Positions 11,436-22,705 of a stretch of 64,000 bases of DNA are shown here, piece after piece. Numbering within the stretch: position 1 is the stretch's first letter; every line of letters starts with the position of its first letter. The notes below the pieces were generated by a model. That model saw nothing but the letters and a program-made list of their open reading frames with translations, was not told the DNA's origin and did not search any database. The translations under genes were made by a program, and so were the position numbers. Origin of the DNA: Udeniomyces pyricola (Eukaryota; Basidiomycota; Tremellomycetes; Cystofilobasidiales; Mrakiaceae); assembly GCA_039545295.1 (NCBI GenBank), contig BCIK01000030.1:186001-250000 (forward strand). Direction: 5' to 3'.

Positions 11436-13467
11436 TCAAGCCGGAATAACAGACCAAAATGACGTTCTGCGTAAGCCAAAAGGAGAATAAGAAGGGTTCT
11501 GAGAGATTTGAATACAGTTGACAAGAAATGACAAACGTTGACGGCTTGATGATCGATAAGGGACGCGAGTGGAGAATGCAGCAGCTGAAGGTGGGAAATC
11601 GCGAGATGATGGAATGGGCATCGCTCGAACCCCAGACGAAGGGGTCGCCGTGCCAGTCCGGATAGGAGCTTGTTGCCGACCTTTTGTCGACGACCCAAAA
11701 GATGTTCGATGGTTGACGACGGGTGAAGGATGAGACCGACTAAAATTCTGTCGCTGGCGGTAGTCTGTTGGCGGACCTCGGTGCGGCGGGTGAGCGTATG
11801 GTGATGACAGTCCTGGAGAAGGAGGCACCTGAGAGGTACGCGTGCGAGAAACGGATGGATCAAAGACCAAGTGACTTCGAATGCGAAAGGATGTTTCAAT
11901 GATGAGGGCGTGTCGGATAAGCTGCCGCTTCACTGAGTAGACGAAAGGAAATCGCTCACCCTAAATCTCGAGCCAATCTCGACGGTGGTCTTGCCTCAGC
12001 CATTGACGATGAAGCTGGGACATCACTGGCAGCTCGACTTGTCTGGCCACCACCGCCATCGTCACGGTGGTTCTGGGCCGCGGCTGTAGCGCGATGATGA
12101 ATTGCAGCTTGAGCTTGAGCACTTGGGGCTCGTTCCGAAGGCGGTAGGGAAAATCTGTGGGGCACCTGGGGATCTATTGACGAATGACTGGAGAGGGGGG
12201 AAGGGTTGGATAGTCGGTCGCCGGGGTATATTGATCTGAGGTAAGAACGAACCGAATGTCGGCCCACTTGATCCGATTAAAAAAAAAAGGACGAGAGGAG
12301 ATAAGAGAACGAACGGTTCGGACCTGTATCGCGGTTGGGCGGGTGGTTGCCTTGACTGAGATTGTAATCCAGCATCAGTCCTCAGTCGTTTCGGACTTCC
12401 GTGCTCAGTCCACTCTGGCTCGAGCTGAGACCGTAAGTGTTTGATCTCCTGCTCAAGATCCAGATTCTTGCTATTCAAGCGAGATGGATGTTCACAAAGT
12501 GCATCGACAAGCAACTTGATCAGCCCGAGTCAGCATTTCACGCTGGGCGCGTTGGGCTGGAACATATGCGGACCTCTTTAGCTGCTGAATCTTGGCATGT
12601 TGGGAAATCAAGACATCCTGAGGGCGTAGATACATGATGTGATAGAACCCAGCTGAGTAGATAAGCGGCTGGCGCAGCTATGTGAGAGAAGGCATGGTGG
12701 ATGCTTACTTTTTGAGTCATGGATCGCGCTTTGAAATGATCAACGATGCCCAGGAGGGTGACTTGCTGATACTGTCGACGCGTGAGTAGACTATGTCAGC
12801 TGTTTGGTGTGCTACATATGGCTGGACGGATTATCTATATGAGATGTTGAGAAGGACCAGGCGGATTGACATGGGCTACACTGGAAACTTCCTCTACCAA
12901 TGCTCCTAGTGACGAGAAGAATGGCATGACGTCTGGCGGAAGCTGAGACAAACCACGCTCATCGGACCGTTGCTGACATTAGTGACATCACCCCCAAAAG
13001 ACAGACATTACTTGTGTATAGGTCAGGGGGCCGCCGCCATCATTCTCACGTCATCGGCCGAAAACACCTTGGAAACTGGCGCTGGCGTGTGGCATTTGGG
13101 ACAGGAGACGGTGGCTAACATGAAGGAGTGTCATCATGGACCAGAAAATTAGCATATACTCGATGTGAAAGGAGGGATGTCAGCAATGAAGGGGAGACAA
13201 GGCTAATAGAGACGCGTCTTCAGAATGGACGACGCGCCCGTGAGATCAACGGGAGTCCACGATGTGAACTGATCAAGACGCTCTGGCCCACTCGCCTCGA
13301 TGAACATCACATAACACGTGACCACAGCCAGTGATCCAGAATTGAACACCAGTACGGCCATGGTCGTAATCGCGATAGCAGACTTGGCAAGCGACAATGT
13401 CGAGAAAGGATTGGCTCGGTGGGAGGTCGGAAGACGACCCTGAGTTTGGTGTGGTTTCGTCTGGCAT
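11436..13467 (-). CDS. RING-finger meiotic crossover protein, ZIP3/RNF212/HEI10-like
   Basis: Proteins of this class are SUMO or ubiquitin ligases on meiotic chromosomes that mark crossover sites. Exons with consistent phase: 13296-13467, 13114-13050, 12942-12880, 12771-12709, 12677-12574, 12470-12315. The RING is split across exon 1 (CQVCYRDYD..., then ITGCGHVLCDVH) and exon 2 (TVSCPKCHTPAPVSKVF), giving the Cx2C, CxH, C, H and Cx2C ligands. The next exon reads LPPDVMPFFSSLGALVEEV, followed by a coiled coil (AKIQQLKSKNLDLEQEIKHL). Intron 1 appears to start with GC instead of GT. Beyond 12315 the tail is Pro/Ser-rich; coding-looking frames run to stops at 12062 or 11436 and I could not fix which is used. 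Architecture supports the family; orthology to a named gene is inferred. Confidence 0.7.
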
Positions 13468-14836
13468 GAGGTAGAGCGTGTGGATGAATGGAGTGGATGG
13501 AGAATTCGTCACGATCAAAAGCTCAAAAGATGGCTGCTGAGATGATGAGATAGGATGGAACGTGAAGACAACAAGACAACAGTGGAGAGAACGGCGAAGC
13601 CTTTGAGATATTGGAGGATGATCAGTGCGAGGAAGCGAAGCGACCGTCCAGGCCAATAATATGCCAGTCCGTCTCGATCGAAGACGTTTTGGTCGATTTC
13701 TGCAGGCTTAGACTGCAAGCCGCGACGTGCCACTCTTGATCCAGGCTTGTGTGGGCGAACATCAAGTTGCGAGCTCCAAGTGTGTGAATGTGGATAGAAT
13801 CTCAGTCAATCGATTCTCGCCGTCCAACAGGACAGAAAGAAACAATGAACAGAGGAGAATAGGAAGTGGAAGAGGAAAAAAAAAAAGCAATCAGACACGT
13901 CCCACGACCCCGACGTCGCCAATCGACACCCTCGACAAGCAAGGGGCCATCAAGGCTCAGTCCACTTCATCGACGGCACCCTCATGCCAGCGAACTGGAC
14001 AGAGAAATAAACCGCATGTCCTCCGTGAAGGGGTCCGGGTGGTCGTCTCATCGTCTCGCTTGAAATGATGTGGCTAGTGTAAACTAGCGAGACCAGTTGT
14101 TTCTCTATAGAAATGAATCCTGCAGAGTCTGTGAAGGAAAACATAAAAGAGCAGTATGGGTAAGTATAAGAAGAGCGAAGGGGATAAACCAAAGCAGAGG
14201 GGTAGGAAAGGCAACGAACGTGGTCAATGAAGAGAAAGCAGAGGGGCGGGCGAATTCTCCTTCTTATGGGGTCGAGGGCTGGGCAGCAGGCAGAACGTGA
14301 CTGTGCCGAGTTGGGACCGCGTCGGAGTGTCATGGCGACGGATACTGTAAGTCAGTAAGACCGCTCTCCCCTTTCTTATACCCTCTCTCTCAGCCTCTCC
14401 TTTCTCCGTGCATCAATCTAACATCCTTTAATCACACTCACCATTCGCATCCCTCGCACCTTTGCACCACCCGCCTGGGTTTTCATGCGTCACATGCGTG
14501 TCGAGTTTCACGACTACAGTGACATCAGCCGTTGGACAGAGAATATTGACGCTTCAGTATGCGTCGGTGAGACAGTCGGTCGATTCGTACGCGGCCAGCC
14601 CGATGTCCCGACAGCCATATGCTGGTCGATAGATGCCCCAAACTTATGTTATCAAATGAATTTTATGGATATGTGATTCAACCTGTCAATTTTACAAAAC
14701 TCCACGGATTATCTGTTCTCGCGCGAACCCATCTGTTTTGTTCAGTTGTGCTGTTCTGTCCCGCATCTGGGTCGCCCGCAGAGTAACCAGCCAGTACTCA
14801 GTAACCAGTAAAGTGACCAGCTAGGAAACGCAGCGA
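13468..14836. other. gene-poor stretch upstream of the RING gene
   Basis: No gene I can support. Several short open frames on both strands lack splice or family support. Direct repeats of GTAACCAG lie at 14782-14810, close to the truncated U6 copy. Confidence 0.4.
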
Positions 14837-14890
14837 GAAAAAAAATAATGTGACCCGACATCCAATCTGTACGAGCGTGTCATCCTTGTG
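14837..14890 (-). pseudogene. truncated tandem copy of the U6 snRNA 3' half
   Basis: This segment repeats, in the same orientation, the last half of the U6 gene at 14972-15092. It starts at ACAAGGATGACACGC, keeps TCGTACAGATTGG, lacks four bases (GGCC TTCGGG becomes G TCGGG), and ends GTCACATTA followed by the poly-T terminator. It has no ACAGAGA box, no 5' stem-loop and no 5' flank related to U6, so it cannot make a functional snRNA. It is a partial duplication about 135 bases from the intact gene. Confidence 0.88.
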
Positions 14891-14971
14891 TCTCTCTTCT
14901 GCGTCCTGTTTGGCTGCAGCCAGCTCGTCAGTCAGCAGAGCCGTCAGCAAAGCCGTCAGCCTCGAAAACAC

Positions 14972-15092
14972 AAAAAAAAATAATGTGACCCGAAGGCCAT
15001 CCAATCTGTACGAGCGTGTCATCCTTGTGCAGGGGCAATGCTAATCTTCTCTGTATTGTTCCAATTTTATGTGTGTCCAGCCGAAGCCGGAC
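14972..15092 (-). ncRNA. U6 spliceosomal snRNA
   Basis: Catalytic RNA of the spliceosome; it pairs with the 5' splice site and U2. On the minus strand it begins with the 5' stem-loop GTCCGGCTTCGGCTGGAC, then AAAATTGGAACAATACAG overlapping the ACAGAGA box, then AGATTAGCATTGCCCCTGC (containing AGC for U2 helix I and the internal stem-loop) and ACAAGGATGACACGC, which is diagnostic of U6. It ends in a T-run (complement of 14972-14981), the RNA polymerase III terminator. Length to the T-run is about 112-115 nt, slightly longer than metazoan U6 and similar to yeast. The exact 5' and 3' ends are estimates. No protein-coding gene overlaps it. Confidence 0.96.
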
Positions 15093-15909
15093 GGAAGGCA
15101 AGGTCGGTGATCAGTAAAGGACGTCCAACGAGCCAGCCAGATACATCCGTAACATGGCCATGAACGCATGAGGCACGATGGACAAGGACAAAAAGAATGG
15201 CGGGGAAAGAGCCGGGGGGGGGCGGGGTCGGTCGGACGCCGGCGGGGAGCCGGGCAAACTGGCGCGGCGTGGCTGCACCCGGGCCTTCCGAATTCCGTCC
15301 TCTGTGCCTCCGCTCTGCTCGACCACATCATCATCATCATCATCCTCATTACGACCAGGGTACAGGGTGCAGAGTGCTATGCAGCGGCAGCTGACGAGAA
15401 GAAGGGGGAGGGACTGACGAGTTCCGGTGGACCATGTTACGCCCCGTCACTGAAGTGTACGTAGTACTACACGACCGAGCAACTGTTATTCGATGTGGGC
15501 GACAGACCGATGGACGTCCTGTGGGGCATGTCGACGCGTCGTCAGTTTCCAGTCGCACTGTAGGGATGTCTTCTGGGGTGTCTTCTGTGGTGTCAAGCAC
15601 GACAAGAGAGGTTTGGACGTTGGACGTTGGACTGCCTGTGCTTACGTGGGATGTCGCCTCCTCGTTCTACACCTTGACTGTTTTGACAGCCAGATGGTTC
15701 CTCTCCGTCCTCTCCGCCTAACCCATCCACCGACCCGACATGCGGCATTCCGACTATACCAGCTCATATCTGTCTTTTCGGTCCGTCGCCTTTGTCGCCC
15801 GACCCCACCGAGTCCATCACATGCACTGTCGCTGGGCGGCTCTCTATCCGATGCAGGGCGTCGCTCGGTCGCTGTGCATACAAGCCATCCGTGCACCCGG
15901 TCACGCGTG

Positions 15910-15939
15910 GATACGGACAGATACGGACGGATACGGACG
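15910..15939. repeat. 10-bp tandem repeat, three copies
   Basis: Three adjacent copies of GATACGGACR (R = A, G, G). The unit is partly extended on both sides (GTG before, GAAC after). Confidence 0.9.
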
Positions 15940-16137
15940 GAACTGCCTGTGTCGAATGTGGGGGAGTGGAGTCGAACGGCACTAGAAGCGCGACAGCCGA
16001 CTTGCTCAGACCAGGAACAAGAGCCGAACATGAGCCGCGAACATGAGCCCCGATCCAGAACCAGCCACAGGTCGCTCAGGACGAGACCGTGACTGCCATA
16101 GGCGGGTCTGACGTGGGAGGAAGAAGGGACATTAGAC

Positions 16138-16167
16138 TGATGATGATGATGATGATGATGATGATGA
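16138..16167. repeat. TGA trinucleotide microsatellite
   Basis: About ten uninterrupted copies of TGA (ATC on the other strand) in non-coding DNA. Confidence 0.95.
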
Positions 16168-16867
16168 CGGGATTGTGTCGATCTGGCTGGACGGGGATGC
16201 GGGGCAGGCAGTCAGAAGAGCTGTTGGACGAGCAGTGACGTGAGGAGAGACAGGTGGAAGTGACAGGTGGACGTTGGACACGAGATGGACCCGAAGGACT
16301 CAAAGGACATCGACATAGTTGGGGGAAGATGGCCAGGCACGAGGGATGGATGCACTGAGGAAACGAAGGCAGAGGGAAGAATCATACGTAAATGCTCAAA
16401 GTAAACAAAGTGATGATCAGGGCCACGTTCCCGCCTGTTCATCCCGCTCGTTCTCTGCACTAGCGGCCCACTTCCTCCGCCCCCGCTGATTTTTTTTTCT
16501 CGCTCACTTTCCTCATGACGCTCAGCCTCAAGTTGTTTTCACATTGTGCTTGGTGGTTGGTGCTTGGTGGCAGGTCATGGTCCCTATTCCTCTCCTCGTG
16601 ATCGCCCCGGTCCTTTGCAGGATCATTGCAACGTGCGCACAACCCTGAGTCATCTCCGACTTTCGTGGTTCTGAGTATGTATCATGTTGTAGTGACCATA
16701 GTCCAGGTGACATGGTTCATCCACTACCGATCAAGGGCTAAGCATGTATCATTAAATATCGACCCTACAATACTTGTTGATCCACATCTGCTGAAGAGAC
16801 TTGCAACGTAGCTGATCGTCTGCCATATCGGAAAGACTGTGCAGGCGCTCTTGTAAGTCTGTTCAAC

Positions 16868-18939
16868 TTACCGAGGCATTTTGTAATATATATGCAAGAC
16901 GTGTGACAAGCGATGTGCATGTTGTACCATCAGAGTAGCCCCTCGTTCATCGTTGAGAGGACGCGCTAGCGCCGCGGAATATGTGTTTGCGTCGCACTTG
17001 CAGTACGTACGCCGCTGATGCTTGGCCGACGCAACCCCCTTTGGGATTGCAGAGAAAAAGCTGTTCGCCGGTAGATCAGGCGGAAGAATACCCTCGGGAA
17101 GGTCACTCGGCCTGAACGAGTAAGCGTTTAGTTTGAGCACACAAAGAACGGAACATATAAACAAGATCGACAGTCAGTAAACATATACGAATTGGACTCG
17201 ACAAATTCTCGACAGATCGAAGAGCCAGAACATAGCTCACTTGTCCCATGACCGACCGCCTCTGTTCTCGATCTCAGCGGCCTCGTGGACATTCATGCCT
17301 TGGCGACCTTGGTTAGACTTGTGTCCGCTTCGAGACAGGATCCCTTGCAGTGCGGTATACGCATGCTTGGGAACGTCGGGCGAGGTGGTCGGAAGCGGAT
17401 GAAGCGCTCTTTCCCCTTCGATGTACCGCTTGCCGGCCTCGTCAAACCATCCGTCCGGGAGGGAGTGCCCGAGAAGGATCTCTACATGGCGCAGGCTCGT
17501 AACGTCCAGAATGCCCGTCGCGGCATGAAAATGGACGTTCCATTCCACTGCAAACAAAATGAGCTGAATTCTATCGAGTAGGGGTGCGGTTGAAAAAAAA
17601 ATTAAAAAAAAAATTAAAAAAAAATTGAAGGATGGCTTACCGGCATTGACAGCTTGGACGTGATCCATTGCCTCCACTACTGGCCGGTTCGACGACTCCC
17701 TACCAAGAAGCGCAGAGATCGCCGACCAATCCAAGTCGGCACGGATCGTCGCCTCTGGGCCCAAAGGATTTCGAGGGAACGTGACGCACGGATGCGTTGT
17801 TAGGATGAAGAGGGCGTCGGCTTGGTGCTTGACGTCTTGGGAGAGGGCGACGCAGGAAGAAGAGGCGGAAGAAGAGAAAGCTAGTCAGATGCAGCACAAA
17901 GGTAACGGTAGATTGATAATCACAAAACCTGCTCCGAGACGTAACGCTGAGACGAGAGAAAGTAAATATGAGGAGTAGTCAGCCACATGTTTATGCATAT
18001 GTCCACGAGTATCGCTCTCCCCCCCCCCCTCCCCTTCCCCTCTTTCTTCCTCCCTAGAGACATCCCAAAAAGGGTCCGATACTTACGCGGAGGTCCGGGT
18101 CAAACTCCGACGAGCTGTTGCCATTCTCCTCGTAGCCCTCTACGCCAAAAGTGCAGCCAAGGTGAGAATGGTTGCCTGGGAAGGCGACAGGCGGGAGGCG
18201 ACTTCCGGCCAGCGCATCGTTCTTGCCAAACCATAGACCCATCGTGGCGCGGTCGAGGGGTCGGCGGCGAGTCTGGACGCTGGAAAGTGCTGCGACAAAT
18301 GAATCGAAACATGCCTTCGCGGCTTGTTGGGCTCCAAGGTCTTTTGGCGCAGCTGGCAATTCGGCACGGGTAAGGGACGCCTGGAAGTCGGGAAGTCGCG
18401 ACCTCTCGGCAGCCGTCAAATCCACCGGGATCGACCTTTATGAGCCTCTCCACGCGTGAAGCTCCTTCCCCCTACGACCACCACGTCCTCAATCTGTCCG
18501 TTGAGAAGCCTTGCGGGGCCCTCTTCCTCAGCCTCTGACTCGGGATTGGACGAAGGGAAAAGGCCGACACTGTGCGGGCTCCAGATGCTCGGGATTGAGA
18601 CAGACGAGATGAGGATGGCCCGACAAAGGGCTGGGCGGATGGTCCCGCGGATGGTCCGGCAAGAGGAGGAGACTGGTATGGATGAAAGCGGGGGGCAGAG
18701 GGACGACCAGTCTGGGGGGGGGGCGTGCGTGGGGCAGGGGGACGAGGGCCAGTGGACGCAGAAGCTTGAACGGCCGGAGCTTGGGGTCGAACCGCGCTTG
18801 TAGACGCGACAGGAGATGAGGAGACTGGACGGCCTGCAGCGTCGCTCCCTGAGCCAGATGAAGAAGCAAGAGATGGGGGTTGACCTACACGAGGTCGAAG
18901 GGTGTATTCGTAGTCTTGGAATCGGTAATCGGCTGGCAT
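16868..18939 (-). CDS. unidentified protein, multi-exon
   Basis: Not recognised. The ATG at 18939 opens MPADYRFQDYEYTLRPR and a Pro/Ser-rich segment. Farther on, coding-like blocks include NGQIEDVVVVGGRSFTRGEA (about 18500-18440), AELPAAPKDLGAQQAAKACF (about 18370-18320) and HSHLGCTFGVEGYEENG (about 18160-18110), the last ending at a GTAAGT donor near 18087. Well-defined later exons read ALSQDVKHQADALFI...NRPVVEAMDHVQAVNA (to about 17643) and VEWNVHFHAATGILDVTSL (from about 17550). A phase-2 junction at 17241 then leads to SDLPEGILPPDLPANSFFSA and a stop at 16868. The 5' part needs two frame changes; one may come from the 10-nt G-run at 18714-18723 (one extra base would restore the frame), the other from an unplaced intron. 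The C-terminal half looks like a folded, conserved domain. Confidence 0.5.
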
Positions 18940-19896
18940 GATGGTGCTAACAGTGATAGGTTCCTAGGGCTTTTTTTGAAGTATGGGAGCAAGACGGTAA
19001 GAGTAGTGAGTAAGGGGAGGTGAAGCAAAGGGAAGGTGGTGGAGTAAAGGGAAGAAGGTGGAAGAGGGGAAAAAGAGGAGTAGACTGGAGAAGGGAACAA
19101 AGTGAGAACACCGAAGGTATCGGAGAAGCATTGCAATATCCTTTAGGCTGTTCTTGAGAATAAGCCGGTCACGTCGGGTTGACAGACCAAGAGTGGTGTT
19201 AATACATCAAAGGGAAAGGACAGAGCCCTCTTTGTTCAAACCATAGGGCTTGAGCGCGAGGTTCTTAATGAGGCTTGAGCGCTATGATCGACGAAACTCA
19301 TGAATCGTGCTGGAATCCCTTAGCCTGTTCGATCGACCTGACTAGCGCTGACTGTCGGACTTTGACGAAAGACAGTGATGGCCATCGGTATGGGTTGACA
19401 CCGAGATGGAAGGTAGTCGAGGCGTTGCTAGATGTGAGCATGTGATGGCTATGGATTGAAGTACTGGATGGTCTCCCTGCTCAACGCGCAACGCGCGTCC
19501 GCAACCAGGCCCAGCGCTGCGGTGCCTATTATTGCGCTCAACACCGCGACCAGTGGCAATTGTCATGTTTCTCTATCGCTCATTGTTCTATTACGAGTCT
19601 ATTGACCTATTGTTCTACTAGTCATATTGATTTATTGCCCTATCTGCCTATCGTCCCACTACGAGTATAGGTTCTTACACACGCACTCTAACCCTGCATG
19701 ATGATGAAGGAAGCCATCAAATGAGTGTCGGTTGACCAGGCTCTTGCTCCATCTCAAGGAAGCCAAGTCCTGCCATGGTTGTTGTAGAGGCATATATATA
19801 TATATAAAAATTCATCGCCCCCCCCCCCCTCCGCAACGCCTTCTCCCTTTCCACATCAAAAAAGCTTGTTATTTATTCGATTTTTTTTTTCTTTGC
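18940..19896. other. intergenic region
   Basis: No gene. It contains the presumed promoter of the minus-strand gene ending at 18939, a degenerate AT-rich repeat built on CTATTG/GTTCTACTA (about 19575-19670), a TA tract (19794-19806) and a C-run (19818-19828) near the FKBP 3' end. Confidence 0.5.
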
Positions 19897-22360
19897 TTAG
19901 TTGACGGAAACGAGCTTGACCTCAAAGTGAAGGGTCGAGTTCTTAGGGATGCCAGGAAGGGCTTTGGAGCCGTAAGCGAGAGGGGCAGGGATGACGAGCT
20001 TTCGCTCGCCTCCGATGGCCATACCGGCGACACCTTGGTCCCAACCTTTGATGACCTCGCCGACACCGAGCTTGAAGACGAACTGGAGAGAGGAGAAAGA
20101 GATGGGTGAAAAAGGGGGAGAAAAAGAGAGGAAGGTAGCGAAGGGAGGAAAGAAGGGGGGGGGGAAGGAGAGGAGATGGAAAGTCAGTAACGAGATCCAT
20201 TTGGGGGGGGGGGGAAGGAGGGAGAGAGAGAAACACGATTTAAAAAAAAAAAAAGAACTTACAGGCTTTCCGTTGGTATTGCTATCAAAGACCTTTCCGT
20301 TAGCGAGCTTACCGATGTACCTCATGCCGACCTTCTTTCCAGCCTTGGCGACGGCACCCGTACCGAGCTTAGAGTCCTCAATGATCAAACCCGAAGCCAA
20401 CGTCTTCTTGTTGCTCGTCTTCTTCTCCTCGGGCTTCTTCTCGACAGCCTTGACAGGGGCAACAGGAGCAGCAGCGGCAGCAGGGGCAGGAGCGGCCTCA
20501 CCCGACTCGCCCTTGAGTTTCTTGTTGAGCTTCTTCTTTTGCGACTTGGAAAGGTCCGCAACAGCAGCGGCGGCGTCCTCGATACCGGCAGCGGCAGCGG
20601 TTCGCTTGCCGTTCGAAGCAGGGATCTCGGTGATCTTACTGTCAGAGGAGGAGGAAGGGAAAGTATGGAAAAAGAGACATCGCAGAGCGTTTGGTTTGTT
20701 TGAAGAGGAATCAAAAAGACGAAAGTCAAGGAGAGGAAACATAGATTGGAGGCAGGATGTGATTAAGATGTCAGCGGACGTTCAGAGACGTGGGTTGGAG
20801 ACCAGAGAGATATTAGAGAAAAGAGATAAAAGAGAAACAAGGGACGCACGCAGAGACTTCCTCCTCCTCGTCATCCTCGTCCATCATGTCCTCCTCATCC
20901 GACCAGTCCTCAGCATCCTCCGAATCGACTGTCCATCGGAAACCACCACCGAATATGTTAAATAGTCGAAAAAAGCGCAGCGAAATAAACAAAACAATGA
21001 ACAAACCAATCATAGTCAGGATTGTTTTCTCGGGTGGAAATGAGATAAAAATAAAAAAGAAGGAAGTGATGACGTCGAGTGAAAAGGCGGGGGGTCTTAC
21101 AGTCGTCCTCGTCAGACCCGGGCTCGCCATCCGAAGGGTCCTGGTCGATGTAGTTTCCGGAAAGGTGGACGACGCTGTAAGACAGACATGTATGCACGGC
21201 GGAGGAGAAAGGAAGCAAGGAAGGGGGTCAGAAATCCAAACACTCCGTATCAACAAAACTTCCAAAAGGTGGTTGATCGGCCTCCCAGGGATTTTCTCCG
21301 TCAATAGCGAGCAGGATACCGAACGATGTCATCCGTGTTGGAATCACCGGATTCATGATGAATGAACCAAAAGGGAAAAGAAAGAAAGATCAAGAGGACT
21401 TACTTGGAACCCGAGACGGTGAAGACGATCTCCTCGTCCTCAACAAAGGTGAGGTTGAGAAGCGACTGCTCGTTCTGTCGTGAGGATATTCGCCAAGGTG
21501 GAGAACAAGGGATGGGATGCAAAGACGCGTCAAAAGGGGAGCGAAAAGGGAGAGCGTAAGTGATCGTTTGATGAATGCGAAGGAGGGTTGTTGTGATGGG
21601 TAAGGCAAGGGTTTCGCCCTTTGGGCCTACACGTAGTTTCAACAGACCCTCCTCCCTATTCCCTTTGCCTCTTTCCCTAAATGGTCTCTCTCTACACGCG
21701 TACGCATCAAGATCTTGACTACCCTTTGAGCCTGCCTCGTTTAATTTGACACTCCCCCCCCCCCGCGCTAGACACTTCAAGCGTTGGCTTTCGGAAAGTG
21801 GCGCGCGCCAGAGGTAGATAGTAGGTTCACTTGACCTAAAGAAAAAAAACGCACCTTGCCAGCGGTCAAGCTGGTGACGACGACGGTCTGCATCTGAACG
21901 TCACCTTCCTCCTCCTCCTCATCCTCCTCCTCGTCCTCGTCGGCGGCCTGACCGAATCGCGAGGCAGGGATGACCTCGTGGGTGAGCTTGACGACGGATC
22001 GACCAGTCGGGTCGGCGAGGTTCTCGGCGAGGGCGGCGTTGGTGAGGGTGAAGTCCCGGGGAACGGACATCATGTACTCCTTTCCCTGTTAGTTGGATGA
22101 AAAGGTAGGAGGAGTGGGCAAGTGATGCATCAAAGGAGGTAAGGGGGTGGGATTAGAGTGGGTGTGGATGGGGATAGGTTGGACATGAGTAGTGGCGGGA
22201 GAGAAACGGGAGACGAACGGGCTCGATGATGGCGGACCTGGAGGGGGAGGGGTTGGACAAGGGAGAAAGAAGGCCATCGTTTGAGTCAGGGTATAGAAGA
22301 TGGTGATGAATGGGATGGGAGACTGTGAGCGAACCAGATGGCAATCTTGATGTTGGACAT
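19897..22360 (-). CDS. FPR3: nuclear FKBP-type peptidyl-prolyl isomerase (Fpr3/Fpr4-like)
   Basis: Proline isomerase of nucleolus and chromatin, a histone-binding chaperone in yeasts. Eight exons, all phases consistent: 22335-22360, 22219-22237, 21855-22085, 21404-21474, 21101-21174, 20850-20928, 20263-20638, 19897-20082; 353 residues. The N-terminal nucleoplasmin-like domain opens [20 protein letters not shown], part of which comes from a 19-nt microexon, and carries acidic blocks ([15 protein letters not shown] and [12 protein letters not shown]). A Lys/Ala-rich linker follows. The FKBP domain runs from about residue 245: [40 protein letters not shown], then [19 protein letters not shown] to the stop. 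The conserved VIKGWDQG, Y and PGIPxNSxLxF catalytic residues are intact. It is divergent from ARPC4 across 345 bases. Fpr3 and Fpr4 are not separable here. Confidence 0.95.
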
Positions 22361-22705
22361 GATGAGTGAGTGGGTAGGTGGGTGAGGTGGGTGGGTGAGG
22401 GGGGTGGGTGAGGGGGGTGAATATATGAATGAATGAGTTGGAAGTGAATTCCAGTCGAAAGCTCAGTCGGAAAATCAACGTTGACATTTTATCAATCTCA
22501 GTCCCTCGACCACGTTGACTCGTTATTATTGTTATTATTATTATCATTATTATTATATCATTCACAACATCATCATCCATCCATTCACCCATTCACCCAT
22601 CCATCCATCCATCCATCCAATCCATCTCACCACCCAATCCAATCTATCTCACCACCTCTATCTCACCACCCAATCCACCACCCAATCCACCATTCCATCA
22701 CACCC
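22361..22705. promoter_or_regulatory. bidirectional promoter of FKBP and ARPC4, repetitive and G-poor
   Basis: Everything between two divergent start codons. It holds a TTATTA tract (22524-22558), CCATT/CATC repeats (22570-22620) and a minisatellite-like block based on CCACCCAATCCA and TCTATCTCACCA (22628-22695). The plus strand from about 22560 onward is almost free of G. No classical TATA box is evident. Confidence 0.6.

Larger units (their letters stand above)
15093..16867. other. GC-rich, repeat-containing gene-poor region
   Basis: No gene. Long open frames here (for example 15493-16092, plus) have unnatural composition and no recognisable domain. The region holds a G-rich block (15212-15250), a CAT microsatellite near 15325-15345, a 10-bp tandem repeat (15910-15939) and a TGA microsatellite (16138-16167). 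I found no terminal inverted repeats, transposase or retroelement motif. Confidence 0.5.

Noticed and set aside
13866..14070. Plus-strand frame resembling a C terminus (SVHFIDGTLMPANWTEK in one frame)
   Set aside because: Isolated, with no upstream exon, and the neighbouring frames are equally open; no family identified.
15493..16092. 199-codon plus-strand open frame in the repeat-rich region
   Set aside because: Cys/Arg/Ser-biased composition, overlaps other open frames on both strands and a tandem repeat, and shows no domain or splice context; typical of GC-rich non-coding DNA.
15093..16867. Possible transposable element because of GC-rich, gene-free, repeat-bearing DNA
   Set aside because: No terminal inverted or direct repeats, no transposase, reverse transcriptase or integrase motif in any frame.
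19991..20965. 324-codon plus-strand open frame
   Set aside because: Antisense to the FKBP gene, whose spliced sequence is unambiguous.
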